Below, piece after piece: positions 1-7,593 of a stretch of DNA of 12,391 nt; the stretch's first letter is position 1, and each line of letters begins with the position of its first letter. The notes under the pieces are model-generated. The model was not told where the DNA came from and ran no database searches. It saw nothing but the letters and a program-made list of their open reading frames with translations. The translations under genes and the position numbers were made by a program. The stretch comes from Crocinitomicaceae bacterium (GTDB lineage Bacteria; Bacteroidota; Bacteroidia; Flavobacteriales_G; Salibacteraceae): contig JAAZVO010000056.1 of NCBI GenBank assembly GCA_018623405.1, positions 1-12,391 of the forward strand, written 5' to 3'.

Positions 1-376
1 GCAAAAAAATATGCAGTTAAGGCAAAAAGCATTTTCCCAATTCTTAACAGATACTGCCAATATTGAGTATAAAATGCGTTTCAAAAAAATTCAACAAGCT
101 AGAGATATGGAGGCTTACAAAGTATTTGTTGATGAGGTTACCCCAATGTTAGATGAAATTGTAGCCAAAACACCTAATTATTTTTTTACAGAAAAAATGA
201 TAAATAGCTACACAACAATAGGAGGTGCACCACATTTAGATGGTGATTATACCGTTTTTGGAGAAATTGTAGAGGGCCTAGAAGTAATTGATGCTATTGC
301 AGCAGTAAAAACAGATAATAGAAATAGGCCCTTTAAAGATGTTGTAATAGAGAAAATGAAGGTGGTAAAAAAGTAA
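1..376 (+). CDS. Cyclophilin-type peptidyl-prolyl cis-trans isomerase, C-terminal part
   Basis: This is the end of a cyclophilin, an enzyme that speeds cis-trans isomerisation of X-Pro peptide bonds during protein folding. The frame is open to the left edge (Q-K-N precede the first Met at base 11), so the gene starts outside the window and the N-terminal half with the catalytic Arg is not visible. The visible part holds a charged helical stretch followed by the closing cyclophilin core: TIGGAPHLDGDYTVFGEIVEG, read as the family pattern G-x-P-x-LDG-x-x-x-VFG, then a basic tail ending VVIEKMKVVKK. The position equivalent to Trp121 of human CypA is His, and the helical insertion before the last strands is, as I recall, usual in Bacteroidota cyclophilins. 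Cell location cannot be judged without the N-terminus. pheS follows after 31 bases. Confidence 0.88.
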   Translation, partial: QKNMQLRQKAFSQFLTDTANIEYKMRFKKIQQARDMEAYKVFVDEVTPMLDEIVAKTPNYFFTEKMINSYTTIGGAPHLDGDYTVFGEIVEGLEVIDAIAAVKTDNRNRPFKDVVIEKMKVVKK

Positions 377-407
377 CTACTAATTTCGCCAACCAAAGAA
401 AAAAGCT

Positions 408-1427
408 ATGCTTGATAAACTCAAAGAATTTGAGGAAGAAATAAAAGGCTTTTCCACAAAAAGCAAAGAAGAACTCGAACAGTTTAGAATAAAATTTTTA
501 GGATCAAAAGGTCTTATTAAAGCGCTGTTCGAAGATTTTAAAAATATTCCTAAAGAACAAAAAAGAGAAGTCGGTCAAAAGTTAAACACCTTCAAAAATT
601 TTGCTCAATCAAAATACGATGAGCTAGTTGAACATCTTAATTCAACCTCTACAAACGAAAATGAATGTGAAGACTATACTAAACCGGGTTTTCCTTTTGA
701 GTTTGGTGCACAACATCCTGTTTCATTAGTAATTAATGAAATGTGTGACATTTTTTCACGTATTGGATTTGTGGTGAAAGAAGGACCCGAAATTGAAGAT
801 GATTGGCATAACTTTTCTGCATTAAACTTTCCTGAAGAGCATCCGGCTAGAGATATGCAGGATACTTTTTTTATTTCCTCAAAAGATAAATACGCCCTAA
901 GAACTCATACATCTTCAGTTCAAATTAGGGTAATGGAAAATGAAAAACCACCCTTAAGGGTAATTGCTCCAGGTAGAGTTTTTAGAAACGAAGCTATATC
1001 TGCGCGATCGCATTGTATTTTTCACCAAGTAGAAGGTTTTTATATTGATAAAAATGTATCGTTCGCAGATTTAAAGCAAACCTTACAATACTTTGCCAAA
1101 GAGTTTTTTGGAAAAGCTAAAATTAGGTTAAGACCTTCATACTTCCCTTTTACAGAGCCTAGTGCTGAAATGGATGTTTATTGGGGATTAGAAACAGAAA
1201 CTGACTATAGAATTACAAAAGGTACAGGTTGGTTAGAAGTTTTAGGCTGCGGAATGATAGACCCAAATGTTTTGGAAAATTGTGGAATAGACTCAAAAGA
1301 ATACTCAGGTTTTGCCTTTGGTATTGGAGTTGAAAGACTTGCTATGCAACGTTTTAATATTCCTGATATTAGAATGATATTTGAAAATGATGTGAGATTT
1401 TTAAAACAGTTTTCAGCTGCATTTTAA
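408..1427 (+). CDS. pheS: Phenylalanine--tRNA ligase alpha subunit
   Basis: The catalytic alpha subunit of the alpha2-beta2 phenylalanyl-tRNA synthetase charges tRNA-Phe with phenylalanine in the cytoplasm. The 339 residues match the normal family length. Residues 1-90 form the charged N-terminal helical arm that contacts tRNA. The class II core follows: motif 1 around HPVSLVINEMCDIFSRIGF (103-121), then RTHTSSVQIR (165-174), motif 2 with GRVFRNEAISARSHCIFHQ (189-207), and motif 3 with GFAFGIGVERLAMQRF (301-316). Ala303 sits in the GFAFG segment that lines the Phe side-chain pocket. The TSSVQ variant, instead of the TSPVQ of E. coli, is to my knowledge usual in Bacteroidota. ATG at 408 is the natural start. 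The beta subunit gene (pheT) is not adjacent here. I see no strong terminator after it, only AT-rich sequence before the acpP promoter region. Confidence 0.97.
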   Translation: MLDKLKEFEEEIKGFSTKSKEELEQFRIKFLGSKGLIKALFEDFKNIPKEQKREVGQKLNTFKNFAQSKYDELVEHLNSTSTNENECEDYTKPGFPFEFGAQHPVSLVINEMCDIFSRIGFVVKEGPEIEDDWHNFSALNFPEEHPARDMQDTFFISSKDKYALRTHTSSVQIRVMENEKPPLRVIAPGRVFRNEAISARSHCIFHQVEGFYIDKNVSFADLKQTLQYFAKEFFGKAKIRLRPSYFPFTEPSAEMDVYWGLETETDYRITKGTGWLEVLGCGMIDPNVLENCGIDSKEYSGFAFGIGVERLAMQRFNIPDIRMIFENDVRFLKQFSAAF

Positions 1428-1467
1428 AGTGTATATTTATCCTCTAAATTCATTTTTTTTAGACTTA

Positions 1468-1498
1468 TTGAATATTTTGGTGTAAATAGTTTTCTTTG
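1468..1498 (+). promoter_or_regulatory. Candidate acpP promoter
   Basis: A TTG at 1468-1470 and TTTCTTTG at 1491-1498 are 20 bases apart, matching the Bacteroidota sigma layout (TTG at -33, TAnnTTTG at -7) except for one base in the second element. Transcription would start near 1504, about 25 bases before the acpP ATG. The position in the 101-bp gap between pheS and acpP supports a promoter here, but the match is imperfect. Confidence 0.35.
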
Positions 1499-1528
1499 CA
1501 CTCCATTTTAAACTTAAACTTTAAAACA

Positions 1529-1765
1529 ATGTCAGACGTAAAAGACAAAGTAATTTCAATCATTGTTGACAAGCTAGGAGTAGACGCTAGCGAAGTAAAA
1601 ATTGAATCAAGCTTCACAAATGATCTTGGTGCAGACTCATTAGATACTGTAGAATTGATCATGGAATTTGAAAAAGAATTCAACATTGCTATTCCTGATG
1701 ACCAAGCTGAAAATATTGCTACAGTTGGGGAAGCAGTAAAATATATCGAAGAGAACACAAAGTAA
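1529..1765 (+). CDS. acpP: Acyl carrier protein
   Basis: A small acidic carrier protein holds growing acyl chains on a 4'-phosphopantetheine arm during fatty-acid synthesis. The 78-residue length and the four-helix ACP pattern are typical. The attachment serine is Ser37 in GADSLDTVELIMEFEKEF, the classic DSL motif at the start of recognition helix II. I chose the ATG at 1529 (MSDVKDKV) over the in-frame ATG at 1496, because the upstream start would add eleven residues (MHSILNLNFKT) unlike any ACP and would lie over the candidate promoter. fabF begins 19 bases after the stop, so the two are very likely cotranscribed. FabF acts directly on acyl-ACP, which fits the pairing. Confidence 0.97.
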   Translation: MSDVKDKVISIIVDKLGVDASEVKIESSFTNDLGADSLDTVELIMEFEKEFNIAIPDDQAENIATVGEAVKYIEENTK

Positions 1766-1784
1766 TTCTCTCTAAATCTTTTAT

Positions 1785-3038
1785 ATGAGTAGAAGGCACG
1801 TTGTAGTTACAGGAATTGGTGCATTAACTCCTATAGGCAATAGCCTTAAGGAGTATTGGAACGGATTAACAAATGGTGTTAGCGGAGCTGCACCTATATC
1901 TCTATTTGATGCATCCCTTTTTAAAACACAATTTGCCTGTGAAGTAAAAAATTTCGATCCATCTGCCTATTTCGATAGAAAAGAAGTACGCAAGATGGAT
2001 CGTTTTGCTCAATTTGCTATGGTAGTTTCTGATGAAGCTATTAATGATAGTAAGTTAAAAGATTTTGAATTTAATCCTGATAGAATTGGAGTAATATTTG
2101 GTTCAGGAATTGGCGGTATTACAACTTTTCAAGAAGAAGTAAGAAATTACGTTAATGGAAACGGTGTACCTAGATACAATCCTTTCTTTATTCCAAAAAT
2201 GATTGCTGATATTGCTGCGGGCAATATTTCAATTAAACATGGTTTTAGAGGTCCTAACTTTTGTACAGTTTCTGCTTGTGCCTCTGCAACTCATGCAATT
2301 ATAGATTCTGTTAATTACATTCAATTGGGTAAGGCAGATGTAATAATAACCGGTGGTGCTGAAGCTTCTGTTTGTGAAAGTGGTTTAGGCGGCTTTAATG
2401 CAATGCATGCGCTTTCAACAAGAAATGATGAGCCAGAAACTGCTTCAAGACCTTTTGATTCTACTAGAGATGGTTTTGTATTAGGAGAAGGTGCAGGATG
2501 CTTAGTTCTAGAAGACCTAGAGCATGCTTTAAAAAGGGGTGCAACCATTTATGGTGAATTTGCCGGAGGTGGTCTTTCTGCTGATGCTCACCATTTAACT
2601 GCCCCTCATCCTGAAGGTTTAGGAGCATTTAACGTAATGAAAAACGCTTTAGAAGATGGCGGTTTATCTGCTGAAGATATTGACTATGTAAACGTTCACG
2701 GTACCTCTACCCCGTTAGGAGATATTGCAGAATCTATTGCTATTAAAAGAGTTTTTGGAGACCATGCTTATAATCTTAATATAAGCTCAACAAAATCTAT
2801 GACAGGCCATTTATTAGGTGCAGCAGGAGCTATAGAAGCAATTGCATCTTTAATGGCTGTAAAAGAAGATATTGTTCCTCCAACAATTAATCATAAAAAC
2901 CCAGACCCGGAGATTGATGAAAAACTCAATTTCACTTTTAATAAAGCTCAAAAACGTGAAGTAAGGGCTGCCTTAAGTAATACTTTTGGTTTTGGTGGTC
3001 ATAATGCTTCTATAATATTTAAAAAATATAGCGCTTAA
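1785..3038 (+). CDS. fabF: Beta-ketoacyl-ACP synthase II
   Basis: This enzyme condenses malonyl-ACP with acyl-ACP, the chain-lengthening step of type II fatty-acid synthesis. The 417 residues are full length for FabF. The thiolase-fold Cys-His-His triad is complete: Cys165 in TVSACASATHA, His305 in VNVHGTSTPLGD, and His342 in STKSMTGHLLGAAGA, with the supporting Lys337. The start is MSRRHVVVTGIGALTPIG and the end carries the glycine-rich FGFGGHNAS loop, both standard. It lies 19 bases after acpP. Its last codons appear to overlap the start of rnc: the rnc reading frame opens at 3016, ahead of the fabF TAA at 3036-3038, which suggests translational coupling between the two genes. Confidence 0.98.
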   Translation: MSRRHVVVTGIGALTPIGNSLKEYWNGLTNGVSGAAPISLFDASLFKTQFACEVKNFDPSAYFDRKEVRKMDRFAQFAMVVSDEAINDSKLKDFEFNPDRIGVIFGSGIGGITTFQEEVRNYVNGNGVPRYNPFFIPKMIADIAAGNISIKHGFRGPNFCTVSACASATHAIIDSVNYIQLGKADVIITGGAEASVCESGLGGFNAMHALSTRNDEPETASRPFDSTRDGFVLGEGAGCLVLEDLEHALKRGATIYGEFAGGGLSADAHHLTAPHPEGLGAFNVMKNALEDGGLSAEDIDYVNVHGTSTPLGDIAESIAIKRVFGDHAYNLNISSTKSMTGHLLGAAGAIEAIASLMAVKEDIVPPTINHKNPDPEIDEKLNFTFNKAQKREVRAALSNTFGFGGHNASIIFKKYSA

Positions 3039-3747
3039 TTTAAACCTTCCGTTTTTCTCTCCTCGTTCGAAGTCTGATAAAGACTTCTCTAGACAAATTT
3101 TTTCTCTTACCGGACATAAACCTAAAAATCTTTCTATTTATCGTTTAGCATTAACGCATAAGTCAATTAACGATGAATTACACAACGAAAGATTAGAATT
3201 TCTTGGTGATGCAATTTTAAATACCATTACTTCAGAATTTCTTTTTGAGGTATTTAAAAATGCTCATGAGGGTACCCTTACCCAAATGCGTTCTAAAATT
3301 GTGAGTAGAGATAATCTAAACCAAATTGGTAAAAAAATTAATCTTCACGATTTAATAGAGATAAGAGAAAATATTGCTATCAAGCATTCGAGTATATTAG
3401 GAAATGCATTTGAAGCAATTGTAGGGGCTTTATATTTAGATTTAGGATATAAAAAAACTAAAGATTTTATTGTTGAAGGAATAATTAAACAACATGTAGA
3501 TATAGAAAACCTAGAAACTAAAAAAGTAAATTTTAAAAGCTTTTTGTTAGAATGGTCGCAAAAAGCTAAAAAACACTTAAGGTACGAGGTTATTGAAATA
3601 TCAAAAGAAAATGAAACCCCTAAATACAAAGCCACTGTTTATTTGGATAATGAAAAATTTGAGTCGGGTATAGGAAGATCAAAGAAAAAAGCGGAACAAA
3701 AAGCGGCTGAAAAAACAAGTAAAATTTCTCTAAACTGTATTAATTAA
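3028..3747 (+). CDS. rnc: Ribonuclease III (start codon non-canonical or uncertain)
   Basis: RNase III cuts double-stranded RNA during rRNA maturation and mRNA turnover. The first ATG (3286) would remove half the catalytic domain, because the frame upstream encodes the hallmark HNERLEFLGDAIL (bases 3181-3219). Reading from an ATA at 3028 gives 239 residues, a normal length: signature Glu57 and Asp61, the second metal-site segment GNAFEAIVGALYLD with Asn126 and Glu129, and a C-terminal dsRNA-binding domain from about residue 168 (VNFKSFLLEWSQ) to the basic GRSKKKAEQKAAEK. The frame is closed by a TAA at 3013-3015. Between there and the signature there is no ATG, GTG or TTG. ATA at 3028 overlaps the fabF end; ATT at 3097 is a shorter option but gives only about 29 residues before the signature. 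Asn126 replaces the Asp of E. coli RNase III, which I believe is common in Bacteroidota. Gene identity is very secure, but the start is not. Confidence 0.9.
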   Translation: MALNLNLPFFSPRSKSDKDFSRQIFSLTGHKPKNLSIYRLALTHKSINDELHNERLEFLGDAILNTITSEFLFEVFKNAHEGTLTQMRSKIVSRDNLNQIGKKINLHDLIEIRENIAIKHSSILGNAFEAIVGALYLDLGYKKTKDFIVEGIIKQHVDIENLETKKVNFKSFLLEWSQKAKKHLRYEVIEISKENETPKYKATVYLDNEKFESGIGRSKKKAEQKAAEKTSKISLNCIN

Positions 3748-3749
3748 AA

Positions 3750-3770
3750 TAAGTGTAATATTTACACTTA
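3750..3770. repeat. Perfect 9-bp inverted repeat before the IPExxxVDY gene
   Basis: TAAGTGTAA (3750-3758) and TTACACTTA (3762-3770) are exact reverse complements separated by TAT. No T-tract follows on the + strand, so it is a poor terminator for rnc. It sits just upstream of a TAGATTTG element, where an operator would sit, but it could also be a weak RNA hairpin between cotranscribed genes. Confidence 0.6.
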
Positions 3771-3780
3771 GTAAAAAAAT

Positions 3781-3788
3781 TAGATTTG
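3781..3788 (+). promoter_or_regulatory. Candidate Bacteroidota -7 element TAGATTTG
   Basis: The eight bases match TAnnTTTG exactly. The ATG of the next gene begins only 8 bases after the element, so a transcript starting here would be almost leaderless. No TTG is present at the expected -33 position; that region is filled by the inverted repeat at 3750-3770. Chance matches are common in AT-rich DNA, so this is tentative. Confidence 0.3.
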
Positions 3789-3795
3789 CATCTAA

Positions 3796-4221
3796 ATGAA
3801 AAAGCAAACTTTAGTATTTGATCTTGATTACGATTACACCATAATTGGAATATCTTGTCATTACAAAGACTACAGGTTATGCCACTTTTTAAACAAAACA
3901 TTAAGGTTAAATTTGGTAAAGAAAAACGACCATGAGGTTACCTTAAAAAATAATAGTGAACCTAAGTATTTTTCATTTTATAAATATTCTAATAACCATC
4001 AAGAATTAAACTTTTACTTAGTTGCCAACCGTGGAGAACAAGGTTTTTTAATACCCGAACACAAACAAGCCGATTATTTGTTCATTGTAGAAAATATTGA
4101 GGAAGATATTGATCATACATTGAACTTTCATAGTGAAATAAAAAATATCAATGGAATACTAACAGCGTTTTCAATTGATTATGAAACCATAAAAAATAAA
4201 TCGAATTTAATATTTGAATAA
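3796..4221 (+). CDS. IPExxxVDY family protein
   Basis: A 141-residue soluble protein of unknown function. It carries the motif that names this Bacteroidota family, here IPEHKQADY at residues 86-94 (Ala in place of the usual Val), preceded by NRGEQGFL. The N-terminus MKKQTLVFDLDYDYTIIGIS alternates hydrophobic and acidic residues. There is no signal peptide or membrane segment, and I see no catalytic motif. It lies 48 bases after rnc and 12 bases before pyk. From memory, the family is often found between these two genes in Bacteroidota, but that conserved place does not reveal its job. ATG at 3796 is the first start and fits. A candidate promoter element and an inverted repeat precede it. Confidence 0.85.
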   Translation: MKKQTLVFDLDYDYTIIGISCHYKDYRLCHFLNKTLRLNLVKKNDHEVTLKNNSEPKYFSFYKYSNNHQELNFYLVANRGEQGFLIPEHKQADYLFIVENIEEDIDHTLNFHSEIKNINGILTAFSIDYETIKNKSNLIFE

Positions 4222-4233
4222 CCCATACCAATT

Positions 4234-5661
4234 ATGCACCGATTAGAAAATAAAACTAAAATAGTAGCTACTATAGGGCCTGCCTCTGCAGATAAAAGCG
4301 TACTAAAAACCATGATACAAGCAGGTGTAAATGTTTGTAGAGTAAACTTTTCTCATGGCTCGTATGAGCAACACCAACAAGTTATTGATACGGTTAGAGA
4401 AATTAATAAAGAACTAGGCTCTAATACCGGTATTTTGGCAGATTTACAAGGTCCGAAAATTAGGCTTGGAGAAATTGAAAATGGTGGTTTTGAAATTAAA
4501 GATGGTGATATTATTACCATAACCACAAATAAATGTATTGGAAACAAAGAGAGAGTTTACATTACTTATCCTCAATTTCCGAGAGATGTTGAAGCAGGAG
4601 AAAATCTGCTTATTGACGACGGAAAACTAATGTTAGAAGTTGTTGAAACAAATGATGTTGATACCGTGAAAGCTGTGGTTTTACATGGTGGAATGTTATC
4701 ATCTAAAAAAGGGGTTAACCTCCCAAATACAAAAATTTCAATGCCTTGTATTACAGAAAAAGACGAACAAGACCTTGAATTTGCTCTAAAAAATGAAGTT
4801 TCGTGGATTGCGCTTTCTTTTGTTAGGTCTGTTGATGACATTAAAGAATTAAGAGAAAAAATAAATAAATCAGGTAGTCCATCGCAAATAATTGCAAAAA
4901 TTGAAAAACCTGAAGCGCTTGATAATATTGATGAAATATTATTAGCCTCTGATGGCTGTATGGTAGCTAGAGGTGATTTAGGAGTTGAAATTCCTATGCA
5001 GGATGTACCACTTTGGCAAAAGAAAATTGTAAGAATTTGTCAGAAAAAATCTAAACCTGTAATTATTGCTACCCAAATGATGGAAAGTATGATTACCAGT
5101 ATTTCTCCGACTAGGGCAGAAGTTAATGACGTTGCAAATGCTGTTTTAGATGGAGCTGATGCAGTAATGTTAAGTGGCGAAACATCTGTAGGTAAATTTC
5201 CTTTGGAGGTAATAAAAGCCATATATAAGATTATAACCAAGATAGAAACTAACGATAAAATTTATTACAAGAAAATTAGCAGCGATCCGGATCCTGATAG
5301 GTTTATTTCTGATATTATTTGTGAAAGTGCCACAAAAATGGCTCAAAAAGGAGATGTAAAAGCTATTGTTACCATGTCTTTTTCAGGCTATACGGGATAT
5401 AAGTTATCTTCTTACAGACCAAAAAGCGACATTTATGTATTTACCGCAAACCGAGCTATTTTAGATACTTTATCGTTAGCATGGGGAGTAAGAGGTATTT
5501 TTTACGACAAGTTTGTAAGTACAGACCACACCATGGATGATATTAGATTTATCTTAAAGCAAAAAGGTTGCGTACAAGAAGGTGATTTAATAGTAAATAT
5601 TGCTAGTATGCCAATTGCTAGTAAAGGAATGAGTAATATGATGAAAATGAGCGTGGTTTAA
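4234..5661 (+). CDS. pyk: Pyruvate kinase
   Basis: Pyruvate kinase transfers phosphate from phosphoenolpyruvate to ADP in the last step of glycolysis. The 475 residues are full length. The TIM-barrel active site is complete: TKIVATIGPAS (8-18), the substrate-binding Arg36 and Asn38 with FSHG (39-42), ADLQGPKIR (69-77), catalytic Lys222 in IIAKIEKPEAL, the metal ligands Glu224 and Asp248 in VARGDLGVEIP, and IIATQMMESM (277-286). The B domain lies at about 79-170 and the C-terminal regulatory domain from about 345 on. It starts 12 bases after the IPExxxVDY gene, so the two probably share a transcript. The stop codon is one base from the stop of the convergent gene. Its terminator hairpin lies at 5677-5704, inside that neighbour. 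Confidence 0.98.
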   Translation: MHRLENKTKIVATIGPASADKSVLKTMIQAGVNVCRVNFSHGSYEQHQQVIDTVREINKELGSNTGILADLQGPKIRLGEIENGGFEIKDGDIITITTNKCIGNKERVYITYPQFPRDVEAGENLLIDDGKLMLEVVETNDVDTVKAVVLHGGMLSSKKGVNLPNTKISMPCITEKDEQDLEFALKNEVSWIALSFVRSVDDIKELREKINKSGSPSQIIAKIEKPEALDNIDEILLASDGCMVARGDLGVEIPMQDVPLWQKKIVRICQKKSKPVIIATQMMESMITSISPTRAEVNDVANAVLDGADAVMLSGETSVGKFPLEVIKAIYKIITKIETNDKIYYKKISSDPDPDRFISDIICESATKMAQKGDVKAIVTMSFSGYTGYKLSSYRPKSDIYVFTANRAILDTLSLAWGVRGIFYDKFVSTDHTMDDIRFILKQKGCVQEGDLIVNIASMPIASKGMSNMMKMSVV

Positions 5662-5662
5662 C

Positions 5663-7246
5663 CTACTCGCTTTTTGGCTTGATGGTTACGCCATCAAGCT
5701 TTTTCTCTTTTCCATCTTCGTAAAATATTTTTAGCATTACACTTCCATCGGGGTTGTAGCGTGTCCAAATCTTTTCTTTTTGGCCGCCTACATATTTTCC
5801 TTGAAGTTTTCTTCTTCCATCTTCATAGTAGTAAGTGTGTTTACCTTCGGGCATACCATTTACATATTCACCTTCAAAAGCTAAAATATCAGCCGGTATA
5901 TAATGGTGTTTCCAAATTCCTTGCTTCAATCCTCCAATATATTCGCCTTCTTCTCTATAATCTCCGTAACTTTTTTTCCAAATTCCCTCTTCGTATCCAC
6001 CAATAAATTGACCTTCGGTTATTAAGTTACCTTTTACATCATATTCATATAAAAACCCGTCTTCTCTTCCTCTCCTAAAATCTTCTTCTCTTAAAATCTT
6101 ACCTGATTTATAATACCATTTCCAATTTCCATTTACCAAGCCACCTTCAACGTATTTTCCCTTTTGTTCTATTTCTCCGGTTTCATAATAAAATGTCCAT
6201 GGTCCGAATCTAGCACCGTCTTTATATTCACCTTCTGCTCTTACTTTTCCTGAAGCAAGAAAGTACTCCTTCCAAAACCCTTGTTTAATGCCTTTTTCAT
6301 CAACTATACCTTCGCCGAGTAATTTTCCATTTCTATAAATTTTAGACTGAGTTATTGTTCCAACTTCGTCATAATATTTTGAAACTCCTTCTAAAACTCC
6401 ATCTCGGTAACTTGCTACTGATGCAATTTGACCATTAGAATGGTAAGTAGCAATAACTTCTAAATTTTCTAATTCTTCTGCATTTTCAACTACTTCTCCG
6501 AGCTGAAATTTAGTGGTAGATAATAGTACTCCAGATTTTGAATATTCTCTAAAATATCCATTCTTTAAATCGTTTAAATAGGTTCCTTCCCACTTTACTT
6601 GATCATAATCTTCAAAAAACTCTTTCCACAAGCCTTGTTTTAATCCTTTTTTATCTTTTTGATTTATTACCTCAGTTGATCTAATAAAATCTTTTTCGTA
6701 CCTAGAAACCCTTACTACTTTTCCATCTTTATCATACTCAAAAGCATAACCCTCCTTTTTACCTTCCAGGTAGGGTGTTTTAGATTTTAAACTTCCGTTC
6801 TTGTAGAATGTAAATGTATACCCTTCTTTTTTACCAAGGTGATAATTTTCTTCTTTAACTAAAAAACCCTCTTTATTAAATATTTTGGTGGTTCCTTCAA
6901 ACTTATCTTTTTCGTAATTAATTTGTTTTAAAAGAATTCCTTCTTCACTATAAAAATTCCAAATGCTATCTAGCAAAGTGTTTTTTCTAAAACCTTCAGA
7001 TTTTAGTTCGCCGGAAGTAAAAAAAGTTTTCCAATATCCATCAGGTTTACCATTTTTAAAATATCCTTCGCTAGAAACGGTTCCATCTTCATAAAAAAAT
7101 TGGTTAAATCCATTTGGGTTAATTTCAGGTTGAGCAAAGATTAAAAAAGGGAAGGCAATTAAAACTAAAACACCAAATTGCTTATAAATAGAATAAAATA
7201 ATAATGTTTTAAAAAAATATAATAATGATAATATACTGTTAGTCAT
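5663..7246 (-). CDS. Secreted MORN/YwqK-type repeat protein
   Basis: A 527-residue exported protein built almost entirely of tandem repeats of about 21-24 residues. They follow the pattern G-x-W-x-x-Y-Y-x-x-G-x-x-x-x-E-G-x-Y-x-x-G, as in ARFGPWTFYYETGEIEQKG or GLKQGIWKHHY. I estimate 16 to 19 copies from residue 45 to the end. These are MORN-variant repeats that form an extended beta-sheet rod. Databases often label such proteins YwqK-family antitoxins, but nothing here points to a toxin. The N-terminus has two hydrophobic stretches; FGVLVLIAFPFLIFAQ looks like the true signal-peptide core, cleaved after Ala-Gln near residue 39. The 20 residues before it make an unusually long leader; ATG at 7246 is the only standard start, though an internal start is possible. 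The role is unknown, and surface or cell-envelope binding is only a guess. Confidence 0.88.
   Translation of the reverse strand: MTNSILSLLYFFKTLLFYSIYKQFGVLVLIAFPFLIFAQPEINPNGFNQFFYEDGTVSSEGYFKNGKPDGYWKTFFTSGELKSEGFRKNTLLDSIWNFYSEEGILLKQINYEKDKFEGTTKIFNKEGFLVKEENYHLGKKEGYTFTFYKNGSLKSKTPYLEGKKEGYAFEYDKDGKVVRVSRYEKDFIRSTEVINQKDKKGLKQGLWKEFFEDYDQVKWEGTYLNDLKNGYFREYSKSGVLLSTTKFQLGEVVENAEELENLEVIATYHSNGQIASVASYRDGVLEGVSKYYDEVGTITQSKIYRNGKLLGEGIVDEKGIKQGFWKEYFLASGKVRAEGEYKDGARFGPWTFYYETGEIEQKGKYVEGGLVNGNWKWYYKSGKILREEDFRRGREDGFLYEYDVKGNLITEGQFIGGYEEGIWKKSYGDYREEGEYIGGLKQGIWKHHYIPADILAFEGEYVNGMPEGKHTYYYEDGRRKLQGKYVGGQKEKIWTRYNPDGSVMLKIFYEDGKEKKLDGVTIKPKSE
5677..5704 (+). terminator. Rho-independent terminator of pyk
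   Basis: GCTTGATGG (5677-5685) pairs perfectly with CCATCAAGC (5691-5699) around a TTACG loop, and TTTTT then CTCTTT follow. It starts 16 bases after the pyk stop and lies within the last 13 codons of the convergent MORN-repeat gene, where it encodes part of KKLDGVTIK. On the - strand the hairpin is not followed by a T-tract, so it acts only for pyk. Confidence 0.88.
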
Positions 7247-7593
7247 GTTAAGTAAAAGTAGATATCAACTTTTGTAATTAAGGTATTTCCATTTAAGTAA
7301 CACTAAATTAACAATCAAGTTTTTGTCAATTGGTTTTAAATGAGCAAAATGAGCTGTCTATTAACAATCGAAAAATTGTGTTAGTTATTTTAAATTTTGA
7401 TAAATATCTTCAAAATAACAGATGTTAATTGTGAAGGAAGTGTCAATTTTTTACTCATAAAATCATTAAAAATGACTTTGTATTTAAATTTTGATTCTTA
7501 ATAGACGTTTAGTTGAAAAAACCTAGAAAAAGTTTTAAGCACTTATGAATATCTTATGAATAGGTTTTTGGTTACTTTGTTAAAAATTATTCA
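7247..7593. other. Divergent intergenic spacer, no gene seen
   Basis: 347 bases of very AT-rich DNA separate the - strand MORN-repeat gene from rpiB. Stops are dense in all frames and I see no RNA gene, strong hairpin or direct repeat. It must hold the promoters of both neighbours. The best rpiB candidate is TTACTTTG at 7572-7579, one mismatch from TAnnTTTG, 14 bases before the ATG, but there is no TTG at the expected distance. Confidence 0.5.

Noticed and set aside
1496..1528. Longer acpP start at ATG 1496
   Set aside because: It would add an eleven-residue extension absent from acyl carrier proteins and overlaps the candidate promoter; ATG at 1529 gives the standard 78-residue protein.
1465..1758. 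97-codon open frame on the - strand over acpP
   Set aside because: It is complementary to the clear acyl carrier protein gene and has low-complexity Ser/Thr-rich composition.
5663..7246. Toxin-antitoxin system suggested by the YwqK-type repeats
   Set aside because: The protein is exported, there is no adjacent small toxin gene, and its neighbours pyk and rpiB are housekeeping genes.
7247..7593. Promoter elements for rpiB and the MORN-repeat gene
   Set aside because: Several TTG and TTTG strings occur, but none shows both elements at the right spacing, so no site is called as a feature.
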